DNA of 64,000 nt from CAYGZL01 sp964354345 (GTDB lineage: Bacteria > Chloroflexota > Anaerolineae > Anaerolineales > UBA4823), in contig CAYGZL010000016.1 in the NCBI GenBank assembly GCA_964354345.1, positions 3,324-67,323 on the forward strand, read 5' to 3'. Positions 8,942 through 17,551 of this stretch are shown piece by piece. Each line of letters opens with the position of its first letter. The first letter of the stretch is position 1. The notes under the pieces were generated by a model, which worked only from the letters and a program-made list of their open reading frames with translations, searched no databases and had not been told where the DNA came from. A program made the position numbers and the translations under genes.

Positions 8942-9721
8942 ATGATAGGATGGCTTAAGACGGATCAGTTATCGTTTAATCACTTACTACTTCTAGAACG
9001 CGTGCAGTTGAGTTGGTTACCTGGTTGGTTGCCCGAGACTGAGTTGGCGCTGGCCTTAAAAGCCAACCCATCTGTAGGCTGGTATATGCGTCACAAGTGC
9101 CCAGAGATCGCTCCCTGGTTGGATCGAGTTGAAGCACTACAAGCCGATGCCAGCGACCGACAGGCGATTTTCGATGCCGAACAGGTTATTATGCAAACTA
9201 TCAATGATCTGCTGGTATATGTTGTTGACCCGGCAATCTATGACGTTCAACCTTTTTTAAACTGGGATTCGCGTGAGTTAACCGATTTGGTGGATTTTCA
9301 TGAGATGGTTGTCTTGGACATCGGCGCTGGCACCGGACGATTAGCCCTGGTAGCTGCGCCAACTGCACGAGTTGTATTCGCAGTCGAGCCAGTTGGCAAC
9401 TTACGATATTACTTGAAAGAAAAGGCTCGCCGATTGGGTCTCAATAACCTTTATCCGGTAGATGGGCTGATGACTGATGTGCCCTTTCCTGATCAATTTG
9501 CGGATGTAATCCTAAGCGGGCATACGTTTGGCGATAATCCGGAAGCTGAATGCCAGGAATTGGAGCGTGTTATCCGTCCTGGAGGAGTCATTATTCACTG
9601 CCCGGGGAATAACGATGTGGACAACCCGGCGCACCAGGTACTGGCAGAGCACGGGTACACCTGGGCACGCTTCGCAGAGCCTGGAGATGGCTGGAAACGG
9701 AAATATTGGAGAAGATATTAA
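8942..9721 (+). CDS. Class I SAM-dependent methyltransferase
   Basis: The ATG at 8942 is chosen because GGAGGAG lies 7 bases upstream; the open frame extends further upstream but without a ribosome site. The 259-residue product carries SAM motif I as VVLDIGAGTGRLA (about residues 120-132), the acidic residue after motif II (FAVEP) and a motif-IV-like stretch followed by RVIRPGG, typical of UbiE/Methyltransf_11 enzymes. The N-terminal 110 residues show no family match I recognise. Substrate unknown. It is followed by rho, which has its own promoter. Confidence 0.8.
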   Translation: MIGWLKTDQLSFNHLLLLERVQLSWLPGWLPETELALALKANPSVGWYMRHKCPEIAPWLDRVEALQADASDRQAIFDAEQVIMQTINDLLVYVVDPAIYDVQPFLNWDSRELTDLVDFHEMVVLDIGAGTGRLALVAAPTARVVFAVEPVGNLRYYLKEKARRLGLNNLYPVDGLMTDVPFPDQFADVILSGHTFGDNPEAECQELERVIRPGGVIIHCPGNNDVDNPAHQVLAEHGYTWARFAEPGDGWKRKYWRRY

Positions 9722-9758
9722 ACAATAGGTGCAGTTACTTGCAGAGTCATTCTTTGCA

Positions 9759-9767
9759 TGCTATAAT
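9759..9767 (+). promoter_or_regulatory. Extended -10 promoter for rho
   Basis: TGC-TATAAT is a perfect extended -10 (TGnTATAAT). The -35 region (TTGCAG at 9739-9744, 17-bp spacing) is weak, which is common for extended -10 promoters. It implies a leader of about 140 bases before rho, where autoregulation through Rho-dependent termination is known in other bacteria. Confidence 0.65.
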
Positions 9768-9912
9768 AGTGATAATCCCTTTATTGCTGATTTCCCCTGA
9801 CTTTGGTGATTAACCTTAACGCTATTATTTGACATTTGTTCTTGATTGCGCGTCTATTCATCCCCTTCTATTGAATCAGTCTAATCAAATTTTGACCTTT
9901 TTGAGTGTGAAT

Positions 9913-11184
9913 ATGAGAGTCCTTGAATTGGAAAATGCATCATTGGCTTCCTTACGCCAAACCGCGCGCGATTTGGATGTCCCCAATGCGACCCGCATGA
10001 AGAAAGAAGATTTGATCTTGCGGATTCAACAAGTCGAAGCCGAACGGCAGGGCATTGAGGTACGCGGTGGTATTTTAGAGATCATGAGTGAAGGAATTGG
10101 CTTCCTGCGCTCTGGCCATTACCAACCTGGCCCGTATGATGTATATGTTTCGCAATCGCAAATCCGCCGATATAACTTACGCAACGGCGACTTAATTATC
10201 GGGCATGTGCGTCCGCCGCGCGAATCAGAGCGGCATTATGGGTTGCTCAAAGTTGAGTCAGTCAACGGCCTCGATCCGGATGAGAATCGCATTCGTCCAA
10301 CCTTTGAACAACTGACGCCGATCTTCCCGGATACCCGCTTTGACCTGGAGACTGATCGGCACACCCTGGCGACACGTTTGATAAACCTGGTTACGCCCGT
10401 CGGGCGTGGCCAGCGCGGCTTAATCGTTTCACCACCAAAAGCGGGTAAAACTACCATTCTAAAACAAATCGCCAATGCGGTATCGACGCGCTATCCCGAT
10501 GTGCACCTGATGGTAGCCTTAATTGGCGAGCGCCCGGAGGAAGTGACAGACATGGATCGCTCAGTGGACGCCGAAGTAATTTCTTCGACATTTGATGAGC
10601 CGGTCACATCGCATGTGCGCGTCGCTGAGATGGTGCTGGAACGAGCGAAACGTCTGGTGGAAATCGGGCGGCATGTAGTCATCTTACTTGATTCGATCAC
10701 GCGCCTGGCGCGTGCCTATAACCTGGTCGTGACCCCCTCCGGTCGAACGCTTTCGGGCGGTATCGACCCTTCGGCACTCTATCCTCCCAAGCGTTTCTTC
10801 GGTGCGGCGCGTAATATCGAAGAAGGTGGATCCCTGACTATTGTCGCGACCTGCCTGGTAGATACCGGCTCCCGAATGGATGATGTTGTCTACGAAGAAT
10901 TCAAGGGTACCGGCAACATGGAATTGCACCTCTCGCGCCGGCTCCAGGAACGCCGCGTCTTCCCCGCCATTGATATCGAGCGCTCATCTACCCGGCGTGA
11001 GGAGCTATTACTTGGCCCGGATATTACCCCGCGCGTTTGGTTGATGCGCCGCATGTATGACCAGATGGTTACAGCGCCGCCGCATGGCGCAGGGATGGAT
11101 CCCTCCACAGCTACCGAAGCGATCTTACAACGCCTTTCGCGCACCACCGATAATATGCAATTCTTGGAGACACTCACCGAATAA
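9913..11184 (+). CDS. rho: Transcription termination factor Rho
   Basis: Hexameric RNA-dependent helicase that ends transcription. The N-terminal Rho_N helical part (LASLRQTARDLDV), the cold-shock-like RNA-binding domain (GILEIMSEGIGFLR) and the RecA-type motor are all present; Walker A (SPPKAGKTT) lies at about residues 172-180, and the Q/R-loop region with LDSITRLARAYN follows. ATG 9913 is preferred because Rho proteins begin just before the Rho_N helices; a GTG two codons upstream is an alternative, and the Shine-Dalgarno is weak. Length 423 residues is normal; there is no insertion or intein. A small acidic protein follows in the same operon. Confidence 0.95.
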   Translation: MRVLELENASLASLRQTARDLDVPNATRMKKEDLILRIQQVEAERQGIEVRGGILEIMSEGIGFLRSGHYQPGPYDVYVSQSQIRRYNLRNGDLIIGHVRPPRESERHYGLLKVESVNGLDPDENRIRPTFEQLTPIFPDTRFDLETDRHTLATRLINLVTPVGRGQRGLIVSPPKAGKTTILKQIANAVSTRYPDVHLMVALIGERPEEVTDMDRSVDAEVISSTFDEPVTSHVRVAEMVLERAKRLVEIGRHVVILLDSITRLARAYNLVVTPSGRTLSGGIDPSALYPPKRFFGAARNIEEGGSLTIVATCLVDTGSRMDDVVYEEFKGTGNMELHLSRRLQERRVFPAIDIERSSTRREELLLGPDITPRVWLMRRMYDQMVTAPPHGAGMDPSTATEAILQRLSRTTDNMQFLETLTE

Positions 11185-11198
11185 GGAGAAACTGAATT

Positions 11199-11384
11199 AT
11201 GGCTACCAATGGTAATGAGCCTCAAACGGAAGTCATCGCCGAAACCGATGAATACATGGCCTGGAAAGCTCAAGAACCCGATGGCGAAGTTACGTATCAT
11301 CTGGAACTCAACAATATCACAGTACACTTTTTCAAAGAAGAGTGGGACGAGTTCCTGAAATTGGTACGGTTATTAATGGGATAG
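11199..11384 (+). CDS. Small acidic protein downstream of rho
   Basis: A 61-residue protein 14 bases after rho, with a good ribosome site (AAGGAG, 9 bases upstream). It is acidic, has no cysteine or membrane segment, and ends with an amphipathic helix-like stretch (EEWDEFLKLVRLL). The terminator at 11398-11424 closes the operon immediately after it, so it is most likely co-transcribed with rho. I do not recognise the family. Its position suggests, but does not show, a role linked to transcription. Confidence 0.6.
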   Translation: MATNGNEPQTEVIAETDEYMAWKAQEPDGEVTYHLELNNITVHFFKEEWDEFLKLVRLLMG

Positions 11385-11397
11385 GTGGATTAACGGT

Positions 11398-11432
11398 CAG
11401 ACCCGGAATCAACTTCCGGGTCTGGCGTTTTA
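11398..11432. terminator. Rho-independent terminator between rho operon and the transglycosylase gene
   Basis: An 11-bp perfect stem CAGACCCGGAA / TTCCGGGTCTG with a five-base loop (TCAAC) is followed by GCGTTTTATATT. It separates two convergent genes. Confidence 0.85.
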
Positions 11433-11434
11433 TA

Positions 11435-13060
11435 TTAATGGGTGATTTTCTCGACGTAAGGGATGACGCCTTTACAGGCGTCAGTCAAATATTTTGATAC
11501 CTGGTCCCATTTGAGCACTTTAGGAAACGTGGTCGATGATTGCCAGGCCTGGTAAATTGCGAATGACAGACAACCTGGTCCAGCATGGTAGTTAGCGATC
11601 GAGAAGCGCCACAAATCGGCATAAGAACTCACTGAACCAGCAGTTTGTTGCGTGGCTGTGTAGATGATCTGACCAACCTGCGAACAATTGGCCTGAAGGG
11701 TTTGGGCAAACAGACCAATGCTGAAATTCGCGTTGGTCAGGTCAATCCCGCTGGGACAACTGATGCAGTCGGTGCGCGCTTTCAAGGCCAGTGCGCCGCG
11801 CAGCATTGCTTTTTCGTCATTTTGTAGATGGAGATAGCCTCGAGCACAGGCTGCTTGGGTAAGCACCAGCGGGCAAAATTGGTCAAAGAAGGCGTTGTTC
11901 CATAATAAAATTGAGTCGGCGCCATTATCGGTGATTTGGCCTAACCCAAATTCATATGGAACGCGAAAGGCGCCAGGCCAGAACTGGCTTTCCTGGGCGA
12001 ACAAATTTTTCATGAGTTGGGCAGGTACGCCGGTCTCGCGGGCGACATCGACGATGCGTTGATCGAACTGATTCTGCCAGTCTTCGACCAATGGTCGAGC
12101 TGTTTCCAGGCCGCAGGTGTCGGCGTAGCCATTTGGTAACAGACCACCTGTTTTACAAGTTGAAGCATCAACCACACCTTGAGCAATGAGACGCCCCGCC
12201 AGGTAATAGTAAGGTTCACCCGAGGCGAGCAGACCGCTGCTTTCCGGAGTGGATAACCAGCTCGGCGGCAGGCCAACCTGTGGAAACGATTGCCAGATGC
12301 GGGCACAGGTTTCTATCGGGGCACCCTGCCATTGGGAGCTGAGCACGTCTACATACCATCCCCCCGCGCCCGGCGCCACGGGTACGCCTGTGTCAAGAAC
12401 ACGTACCTGAGCGGTGAAATGTTCACTGGTATCCCCATAACTCGAATCAGCCCAGAATTCCACCGTTGAACCCTGGAGTGGCGTAGGTCGGAGGGTGAGT
12501 TTACACACTGCACCCGTACAGTTAAAGGGCTGTCCATCCAGCAGACCATGGATGTCGGTAATCTTCTCATTGGGTAACGGCTCCTGACCCTGCAAGAGTA
12601 GCATCGGGATACTGGCGCAGCGATTCTCGGGTGGGGTAGGTGTACAGCCTTCCAGGTTGACGGTAACGATCGGGGGTGGGAGGGTTACTTGGACATCCCG
12701 CTTTTTCGGTTGAGAGACAGCCAGGTGAAGATATAACCCGCTACAGGAGCTGGTGTCTTCATTTCCGCGCGCTGCCTTAAGGCAGGGAGGTGTGGCCTGC
12801 CACTCAGTGTATAGGTTTTGACCACAATACTTTAAGACTTCAGACGAAGCCGGCAAACCCTCATGGTCAGTCAAAAAAGCGCACTGGATCTGATTGGTTT
12901 CCCAACGGATCAACCACCATTCATATTGAGTATACTGGACGTTCAGAGTGACTTGACGAGTTGAAACCTGGGCAGCAACCGGATAAATTTCCGGGATGGA
13001 TGTGCCCAGCAGAAAAAAGAAAACCAATACTGCCGCAACGAACCTACGGGGTTTGCTCAT
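11435..13060 (-). CDS. Exported protein with C-terminal lytic transglycosylase-like domain
   Basis: A 541-residue protein with a signal peptide (hydrophobic 7-20, possible cleavage after AAQV at about 31). The N-terminal half (about 30-300) is Cys-rich, with several CT/CA pairs that could form disulfides, and matches no family I know. The C-terminal half carries the goose-lysozyme/SLT pattern: the putative catalytic Glu in NLFAQESQFWPGA, then GLGQITDNGAD and the late SIANYHAGPG, similar to the A-N-Y-N-A-G motif of Slt enzymes. Such enzymes cleave peptidoglycan between MurNAc and GlcNAc. It is a single-gene unit divergent from polA. Confidence 0.75.
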   Translation of the reverse strand: MSKPRRFVAAVLVFFFLLGTSIPEIYPVAAQVSTRQVTLNVQYTQYEWWLIRWETNQIQCAFLTDHEGLPASSEVLKYCGQNLYTEWQATPPCLKAARGNEDTSSCSGLYLHLAVSQPKKRDVQVTLPPPIVTVNLEGCTPTPPENRCASIPMLLLQGQEPLPNEKITDIHGLLDGQPFNCTGAVCKLTLRPTPLQGSTVEFWADSSYGDTSEHFTAQVRVLDTGVPVAPGAGGWYVDVLSSQWQGAPIETCARIWQSFPQVGLPPSWLSTPESSGLLASGEPYYYLAGRLIAQGVVDASTCKTGGLLPNGYADTCGLETARPLVEDWQNQFDQRIVDVARETGVPAQLMKNLFAQESQFWPGAFRVPYEFGLGQITDNGADSILLWNNAFFDQFCPLVLTQAACARGYLHLQNDEKAMLRGALALKARTDCISCPSGIDLTNANFSIGLFAQTLQANCSQVGQIIYTATQQTAGSVSSYADLWRFSIANYHAGPGCLSFAIYQAWQSSTTFPKVLKWDQVSKYLTDACKGVIPYVEKITH

Positions 13061-13069
13061 TGCACCCCA

Positions 13070-13107
13070 ACCTTATCATGTTAAAATGCGCCTGTCAACG
13101 ATATAAT
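13070..13107. promoter_or_regulatory. Divergent promoter region polA / transglycosylase gene
   Basis: On the + strand a perfect TATAAT lies at 13102-13107 before polA, without a clear -35. On the - strand TTGACA (read at 13098-13093) is followed 17 bases later by the weak -10 TAAGGT. The - strand start would lie only a few bases before the ATG. Confidence 0.45.
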
Positions 13108-13127
13108 TACCGACTAAAGGTGATGCT

Positions 13128-16052
13128 ATGCCTCCCACACTTTATCTAATTGATGGCCATGCTCTGGCTTATAGAACTTATTTTGCTCTTACTCGGGGAT
13201 CAACGGGTGGTTTTACTACCCGAAGTGGTGAACCCACCGCCGGTGTTTATGGTTTCACCAGCGTGTTACTACGCTTACTCGAGCAAGAGAATCCTGATTA
13301 CCTGGCCGTAGCGTTCGACACCGGGCGAACCTTCCGTGATGACTTGTTTCCTGATTATAAAGGCACTCGTGCCAAAATGCCAGATGATCTGCGACCACAA
13401 ATTGAGCGCATCCGCCAGTTGGTCGATGCCTTCAATATTCCACGCCTGGAGATTGAAGGGTATGAGGCTGATGATATTTTAGGGAGCGTGGCTCGCTGGG
13501 CGGTCAAACAAGGCCTGGGAGTCAAGATCATCACTGGCGACCGGGACTTATTGCAATTGGTTGATGACCGTATTATCGTAAACCTGCCCGGCAGATCCTT
13601 GTCAGACGCTAAGGATTACTTCGCTGAGGATGTCATGGATTACCTTGGTGTACGACCGGATCAGGTTGTGGATTTTAAAGCGTTGGTGGGTGATAAGTCG
13701 GACAATATCCCAGGTGTGCCGGGGATTGGTGAAAAAACAGCGATTACCCTGCTGGAAGCCTACCACAACCTGGACAACATCTACGCCCACCTGGAGGAGA
13801 TCAGTGCCGCGAACCGTAAGAAGCTCGAGGCTGGTCGAGAATCGGCTTATCTAAGCAAGAAGCTGGCAACCATCGTCCAGGATTTGGATGTGCAGGTTGA
13901 TCTTGAGCGCGCCCGGCCGGATTACTTTGAACCACAGGATGTTGAAGCGCTCTTTCGGGAACTGGAATTTCGTTCGTTGTTGCCGCGTTTGCTGAACCTG
14001 GAACGTCGCTATGGAAAAAATGTTGCTTCGGGAGCGGCTCGCAGTGCCTTGAAAGGGAAACAACTCATTATGTTTACCCCACCTGAAGCTGGAGACTCAA
14101 CGGGTGACGTGTCAACGACCGACCAACCCGCACCCTCGGTTCAACCCATTGAGACCCCCCTTGAAATACCTCGCCCCGCACAGCAGGATGGGGATGGCAA
14201 TAGGAGAGTTGTTACAATTACTAGCTCCGAGGCTTTAGAAGCGCTTTTGCGACGCCTGGCTTCAGCCCGGCAGGTTTCGATTGATACAGAGACAACCGCG
14301 ACGGATCCGATGCGCGCTGAGCTGGTCGGCATATCGCTGTCAGTTCAACCTGGGGAAGGATTTTATATTCCGGTTGGACATCGCATGCCTGAAGGAGCGC
14401 AACTTCCATTGCAACAGGTTGTGGATGCGTTGAGGGGACCCCTGGTAGATGCTCACCTACCCAAGGTTGGGCATAACTTGAAATACGACTTTATCATGTT
14501 GGCGCGGCAAGGTTTGCGTCTCAATCCTCTGGCATTCGATACAATGATTGCTGAGTGGGTCATCAACCCCACTTCGCGAAACCTGGGCCTCAAGAGTCTG
14601 GCCTGGGTGCGCCAGGATATTCAGATGACCTCGATTGAAGAATTGATCGGTAAAGGTAAAAGCCAGATTACCATGGCCGAGGTGCCTGTTGAGCAGGCGG
14701 CTGTTTATGCGGCTGCGGATGCAGAAGTTGTGTTGCGCTTGATGCCTGAGTTAGAGCAAGAGTTGCAGGCCTGTAATGGTCTGACCTTGTTCCAGAGCCT
14801 GGAAATGCCGCTGGTGACAGTGTTAGCAGATATGGAGATGGCTGGCGTGAGGCTGGATATTCCATTCTTGCGGCAGATGTCGGCTGATCTGCAAGCACGC
14901 TTGAGCGAGGTTGAAGGACAGGTCTACACCGCGGTGGGTATTCCATTCAATATAAATTCTCCGCCGCAGCTCTCCGATGCGTTGTTTAACCGTTTGAAGC
15001 TGGAGCCACCTGACCGGACGCAGCGCACTGCAACTGGTTTTTATTCCACCTCTGCCGATGTGTTGGAGACGTTACGCGGAAAACATAGCGCGGTTGATTG
15101 GGTTCTGGAATACCGCGAACTGGCCAAGCTTAAATCCACCTATGTGGATGCGTTACCCCTGCAGGTGAACCCACGCACTGGCCGGGTGCATACATCCTAC
15201 AATCAGACCGGCGTAGTTACCGGGCGGATCGCCTCTTCGGATCCGAACCTGCAAAACATCCCGATCCGTACCGACTTGGGACGCCAGGTCCGAAAAGCAT
15301 TCGTGGCTTCTCCAGGTTGGCAATTGATCTCAATAGATTATTCTCAGGTAGAACTTCGCATTGTTGCCCACATGGCCAGTGATCAGGCCATGCTGGCGAC
15401 CTTCCGGGCTGGCCAGGATATCCATTCTGCGACCGCTGCGGCCGTGTATGGGGTTCCGCTTGAGGCGGTTACAAAAGAACAGCGCCGCCGTGCCAAGGGA
15501 ATCAACTTTGGCTTGATCTATGGGATGAGCGCCTTCGGCTTGACGCGCGCAACTGACTTGACGTTGGCCGAGTCTGAAGATTTCATGCAAACCTATTTCA
15601 AGCAGTTCCCGGGAGTAAAAAGTTATTTGGATGGGATACGTCGCCTGGCTGCAGCACAGGGGTATGTTGAGACGCTGCTCGGTCGGCGCAGATACTTCCC
15701 AGGTTTAAAAAATCCGAGCAATGTCAATGTTCGTAATCGTGAAGAGCGTGAGGCAATTAATGCTCCCATTCAGGGAACAGCAGCGGATATCATGAAATTG
15801 GCGATGTTGCACGTGCCACAGGCCCTGGCGCAGGCAGGGTTATCAGGTCGCATGCTACTGCAGGTGCATGATGAACTGGTTATTGAGTGTCCCCCTCAGG
15901 AGTTAATTCCGACCGTCGCTGCGGTACAGATAGTAATGGAGAATGCCTACCAACTGAGTGTGCCCCTGCAAACCGAAGCCCGTTATGGCGCAACTTGGGG
16001 AGATATGGAGCTGGTCAAAGTCGTAGCCAGCGGAACTATGGGTCCGACTTAA
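13128..16052 (+). CDS. polA: DNA polymerase I
   Basis: A full three-domain family A polymerase of 974 residues. The 5'-3' exonuclease (flap nuclease) domain occupies about residues 1-300, beginning LIDGHALAYR. The proofreading domain keeps its catalytic residues: DTE at 386-388, NLKYDF further on and Tyr527-x3-Asp531 (DEDDy type). The polymerase domain (about 570-974) has motif A with catalytic Asp737 in SIDYSQVEL and motif C Asp915 in VHDELVIE. Many thermophile and Firmicute PolA proteins have lost proofreading, so its retention is worth noting. The ribosome site is AAAGGTG, five bases before ATG. Confidence 0.95.
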   Translation: MPPTLYLIDGHALAYRTYFALTRGSTGGFTTRSGEPTAGVYGFTSVLLRLLEQENPDYLAVAFDTGRTFRDDLFPDYKGTRAKMPDDLRPQIERIRQLVDAFNIPRLEIEGYEADDILGSVARWAVKQGLGVKIITGDRDLLQLVDDRIIVNLPGRSLSDAKDYFAEDVMDYLGVRPDQVVDFKALVGDKSDNIPGVPGIGEKTAITLLEAYHNLDNIYAHLEEISAANRKKLEAGRESAYLSKKLATIVQDLDVQVDLERARPDYFEPQDVEALFRELEFRSLLPRLLNLERRYGKNVASGAARSALKGKQLIMFTPPEAGDSTGDVSTTDQPAPSVQPIETPLEIPRPAQQDGDGNRRVVTITSSEALEALLRRLASARQVSIDTETTATDPMRAELVGISLSVQPGEGFYIPVGHRMPEGAQLPLQQVVDALRGPLVDAHLPKVGHNLKYDFIMLARQGLRLNPLAFDTMIAEWVINPTSRNLGLKSLAWVRQDIQMTSIEELIGKGKSQITMAEVPVEQAAVYAAADAEVVLRLMPELEQELQACNGLTLFQSLEMPLVTVLADMEMAGVRLDIPFLRQMSADLQARLSEVEGQVYTAVGIPFNINSPPQLSDALFNRLKLEPPDRTQRTATGFYSTSADVLETLRGKHSAVDWVLEYRELAKLKSTYVDALPLQVNPRTGRVHTSYNQTGVVTGRIASSDPNLQNIPIRTDLGRQVRKAFVASPGWQLISIDYSQVELRIVAHMASDQAMLATFRAGQDIHSATAAAVYGVPLEAVTKEQRRRAKGINFGLIYGMSAFGLTRATDLTLAESEDFMQTYFKQFPGVKSYLDGIRRLAAAQGYVETLLGRRRYFPGLKNPSNVNVRNREEREAINAPIQGTAADIMKLAMLHVPQALAQAGLSGRMLLQVHDELVIECPPQELIPTVAAVQIVMENAYQLSVPLQTEARYGATWGDMELVKVVASGTMGPT

Positions 16053-16075
16053 CTGACACGTGCAGGTTGGAAGAA

Positions 16076-17077
16076 CTAATACCAGAGACGGAAAGAGGCG
16101 ACGGCAGTTTGATCGTATTGGTTGTAGCGGACCTTCGCCCGTAGAATTACCGATCCGACCGAGGTGGAACGGTAATCGAATGAGAAGCGGACGACGCCAT
16201 CTTTGTTGGTAGGTTCTTTCAACAGGTAAGTTATTGTATCCTGGGTGGGCAGAGTAACTTCAACATTCACTTGTGCATTGGCAACAGGTTGAAGGTTCTG
16301 ATCCCGTACTACAATGGTTACGATTTGCTGACCTTGGCGGGACATGATCGGATATTGGTTAAAGATCCGCACACGCAATCTCAGGACTACACTCGGCGCG
16401 TTATTACTCCACAGGTGGATTAATTCCTCACCGTGATCTCTAAAATACTCCTCTCCTAAATCAGCCAGAACCACCCGTTGTCCAGGAGGCAGTTCAGGAT
16501 GCCACTCGAAACGCGCCCGTTGGAAGTATTGAACAATCCGCTCGCTATGAATTTGGAAACCAGAAATTGGGTAGCCAAACTGAGCCACTCCACCGTTGGC
16601 GTCAAAAAAGGTCAGGAAATCGAAGCACACCTGGGAATCAGTTTCATGATAAAGCCGGCAGTTTGGCGAATTCCGGGGCACCTCAATATTATCGCCGGGG
16701 ACATACAAGTACCATCCCAAAGGACTTAAGAGTACACGTAATTCGGGAGGGTTTTCAGGGCGCAGCTCAAACCTGGCACGCTGGAAGTATTGGACTAATT
16801 GACCGCTGTTTTTATCTGGGAAAGCGTCTGTGGTTGGGTACCCGTAGATCAGCTTCGGATTTGGGATGCTCAGATAGGCAGTCAGGAAGTCGCCCGTGAC
16901 CTTATGCCCCGACTCGGGGAAAAATAATTCATTATTGCTCAGGTAGAAAGATGACTGCCAGTCGAATAGACCATGCGTTCCGCCTTGATCTTGAGCGAAT
17001 GATGGTTGCCAGGCAGCAAAACTGCTGAACAGAACCAAAAGCGTCACAATTAGCAGGCAGCCGACACTCCGTCGCAT
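16076..17077 (-). CDS. Exported protein with duplicated YFQRARFE module and Ig-like C-terminus
   Basis: A 333-residue protein with a signal peptide (hydrophobic 7-22, cleavage probably after SFA at 28). Two copies of one module are visible, at about residues 77-121 and 166-210; both contain a GYP start, VQYFQRARFE and an RP/HPE-PP-RV-L-LG tail. Residues 230-333 look like an invasin/bacterial Ig-like beta domain (VTIVVRDQNLQPVANAQV). No catalytic motif is seen, so an envelope or matrix role is likely. It converges with polA across only 23 bases. I do not know a name for the family. Confidence 0.7.
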   Translation of the reverse strand: MRRSVGCLLIVTLLVLFSSFAAWQPSFAQDQGGTHGLFDWQSSFYLSNNELFFPESGHKVTGDFLTAYLSIPNPKLIYGYPTTDAFPDKNSGQLVQYFQRARFELRPENPPELRVLLSPLGWYLYVPGDNIEVPRNSPNCRLYHETDSQVCFDFLTFFDANGGVAQFGYPISGFQIHSERIVQYFQRARFEWHPELPPGQRVVLADLGEEYFRDHGEELIHLWSNNAPSVVLRLRVRIFNQYPIMSRQGQQIVTIVVRDQNLQPVANAQVNVEVTLPTQDTITYLLKEPTNKDGVVRFSFDYRSTSVGSVILRAKVRYNQYDQTAVASFRLWY

Positions 17078-17186
17078 GATAAGATTATATAGAATTCATT
17101 GCAGAGTGACAATAGAAAAAACGTTCTTTTTGAGCGTATCATCCACCTCAAAACAGATCACTTGTATTCGCTTAATATCCAGAGGC

Positions 17187-17546
17187 ATGATGAAACCTAT
17201 CCATTTTATTGCAGAACCGATCAATGTTTCCTATGATCAACTTCCGATGTTGGAGAAAAAGCCAGGCTGTCCACAGCGATTTGTCTGGCGGGATAGGGTG
17301 TATCCTGTTGTTGAAGTACTCAGCGAGTGGCACGATTACCGTCGGCGGGATCGCATGGCCGGCAACATGCGCCCGGAACATGCGACCACTGCCGCCAGGC
17401 GGGGGAGTTGGGGCGTGGGTCAGGATTATTACCGGGTGCGTACAGCAGACGGACGGATATTTGACATCTATTTTGACCGGGCGCCCAAGGATGCCGACCA
17501 TCGCAAAGGTGCCTGGTTCCTCGATAAAGAAATGCAAGAGGGATGA
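17187..17546 (+). CDS. DUF6504 family protein
   Basis: A 119-residue (or 118) soluble protein starting at the ATGATG pair 17187/17190; AGAGG just upstream fits the second ATG better. The sequence PQRFVWRDRVYPVVEVLSEW, then a basic Arg-rich middle and YYRVRTADGRIFDIYFDRA, is the pattern of DUF6504 proteins of Actinobacteria and Chloroflexota. The function is unknown; in several Actinobacteria such genes sit near translesion polymerase genes, but here the neighbours are a secreted protein and the CAP/LysM gene. Confidence 0.7.
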   Translation: MMKPIHFIAEPINVSYDQLPMLEKKPGCPQRFVWRDRVYPVVEVLSEWHDYRRRDRMAGNMRPEHATTAARRGSWGVGQDYYRVRTADGRIFDIYFDRAPKDADHRKGAWFLDKEMQEG

Positions 17547-17551
17547 GAGGG

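Noticed and set aside
9913..11184. Intein or insertion in rho
   Set aside because: Length and motif spacing are normal.
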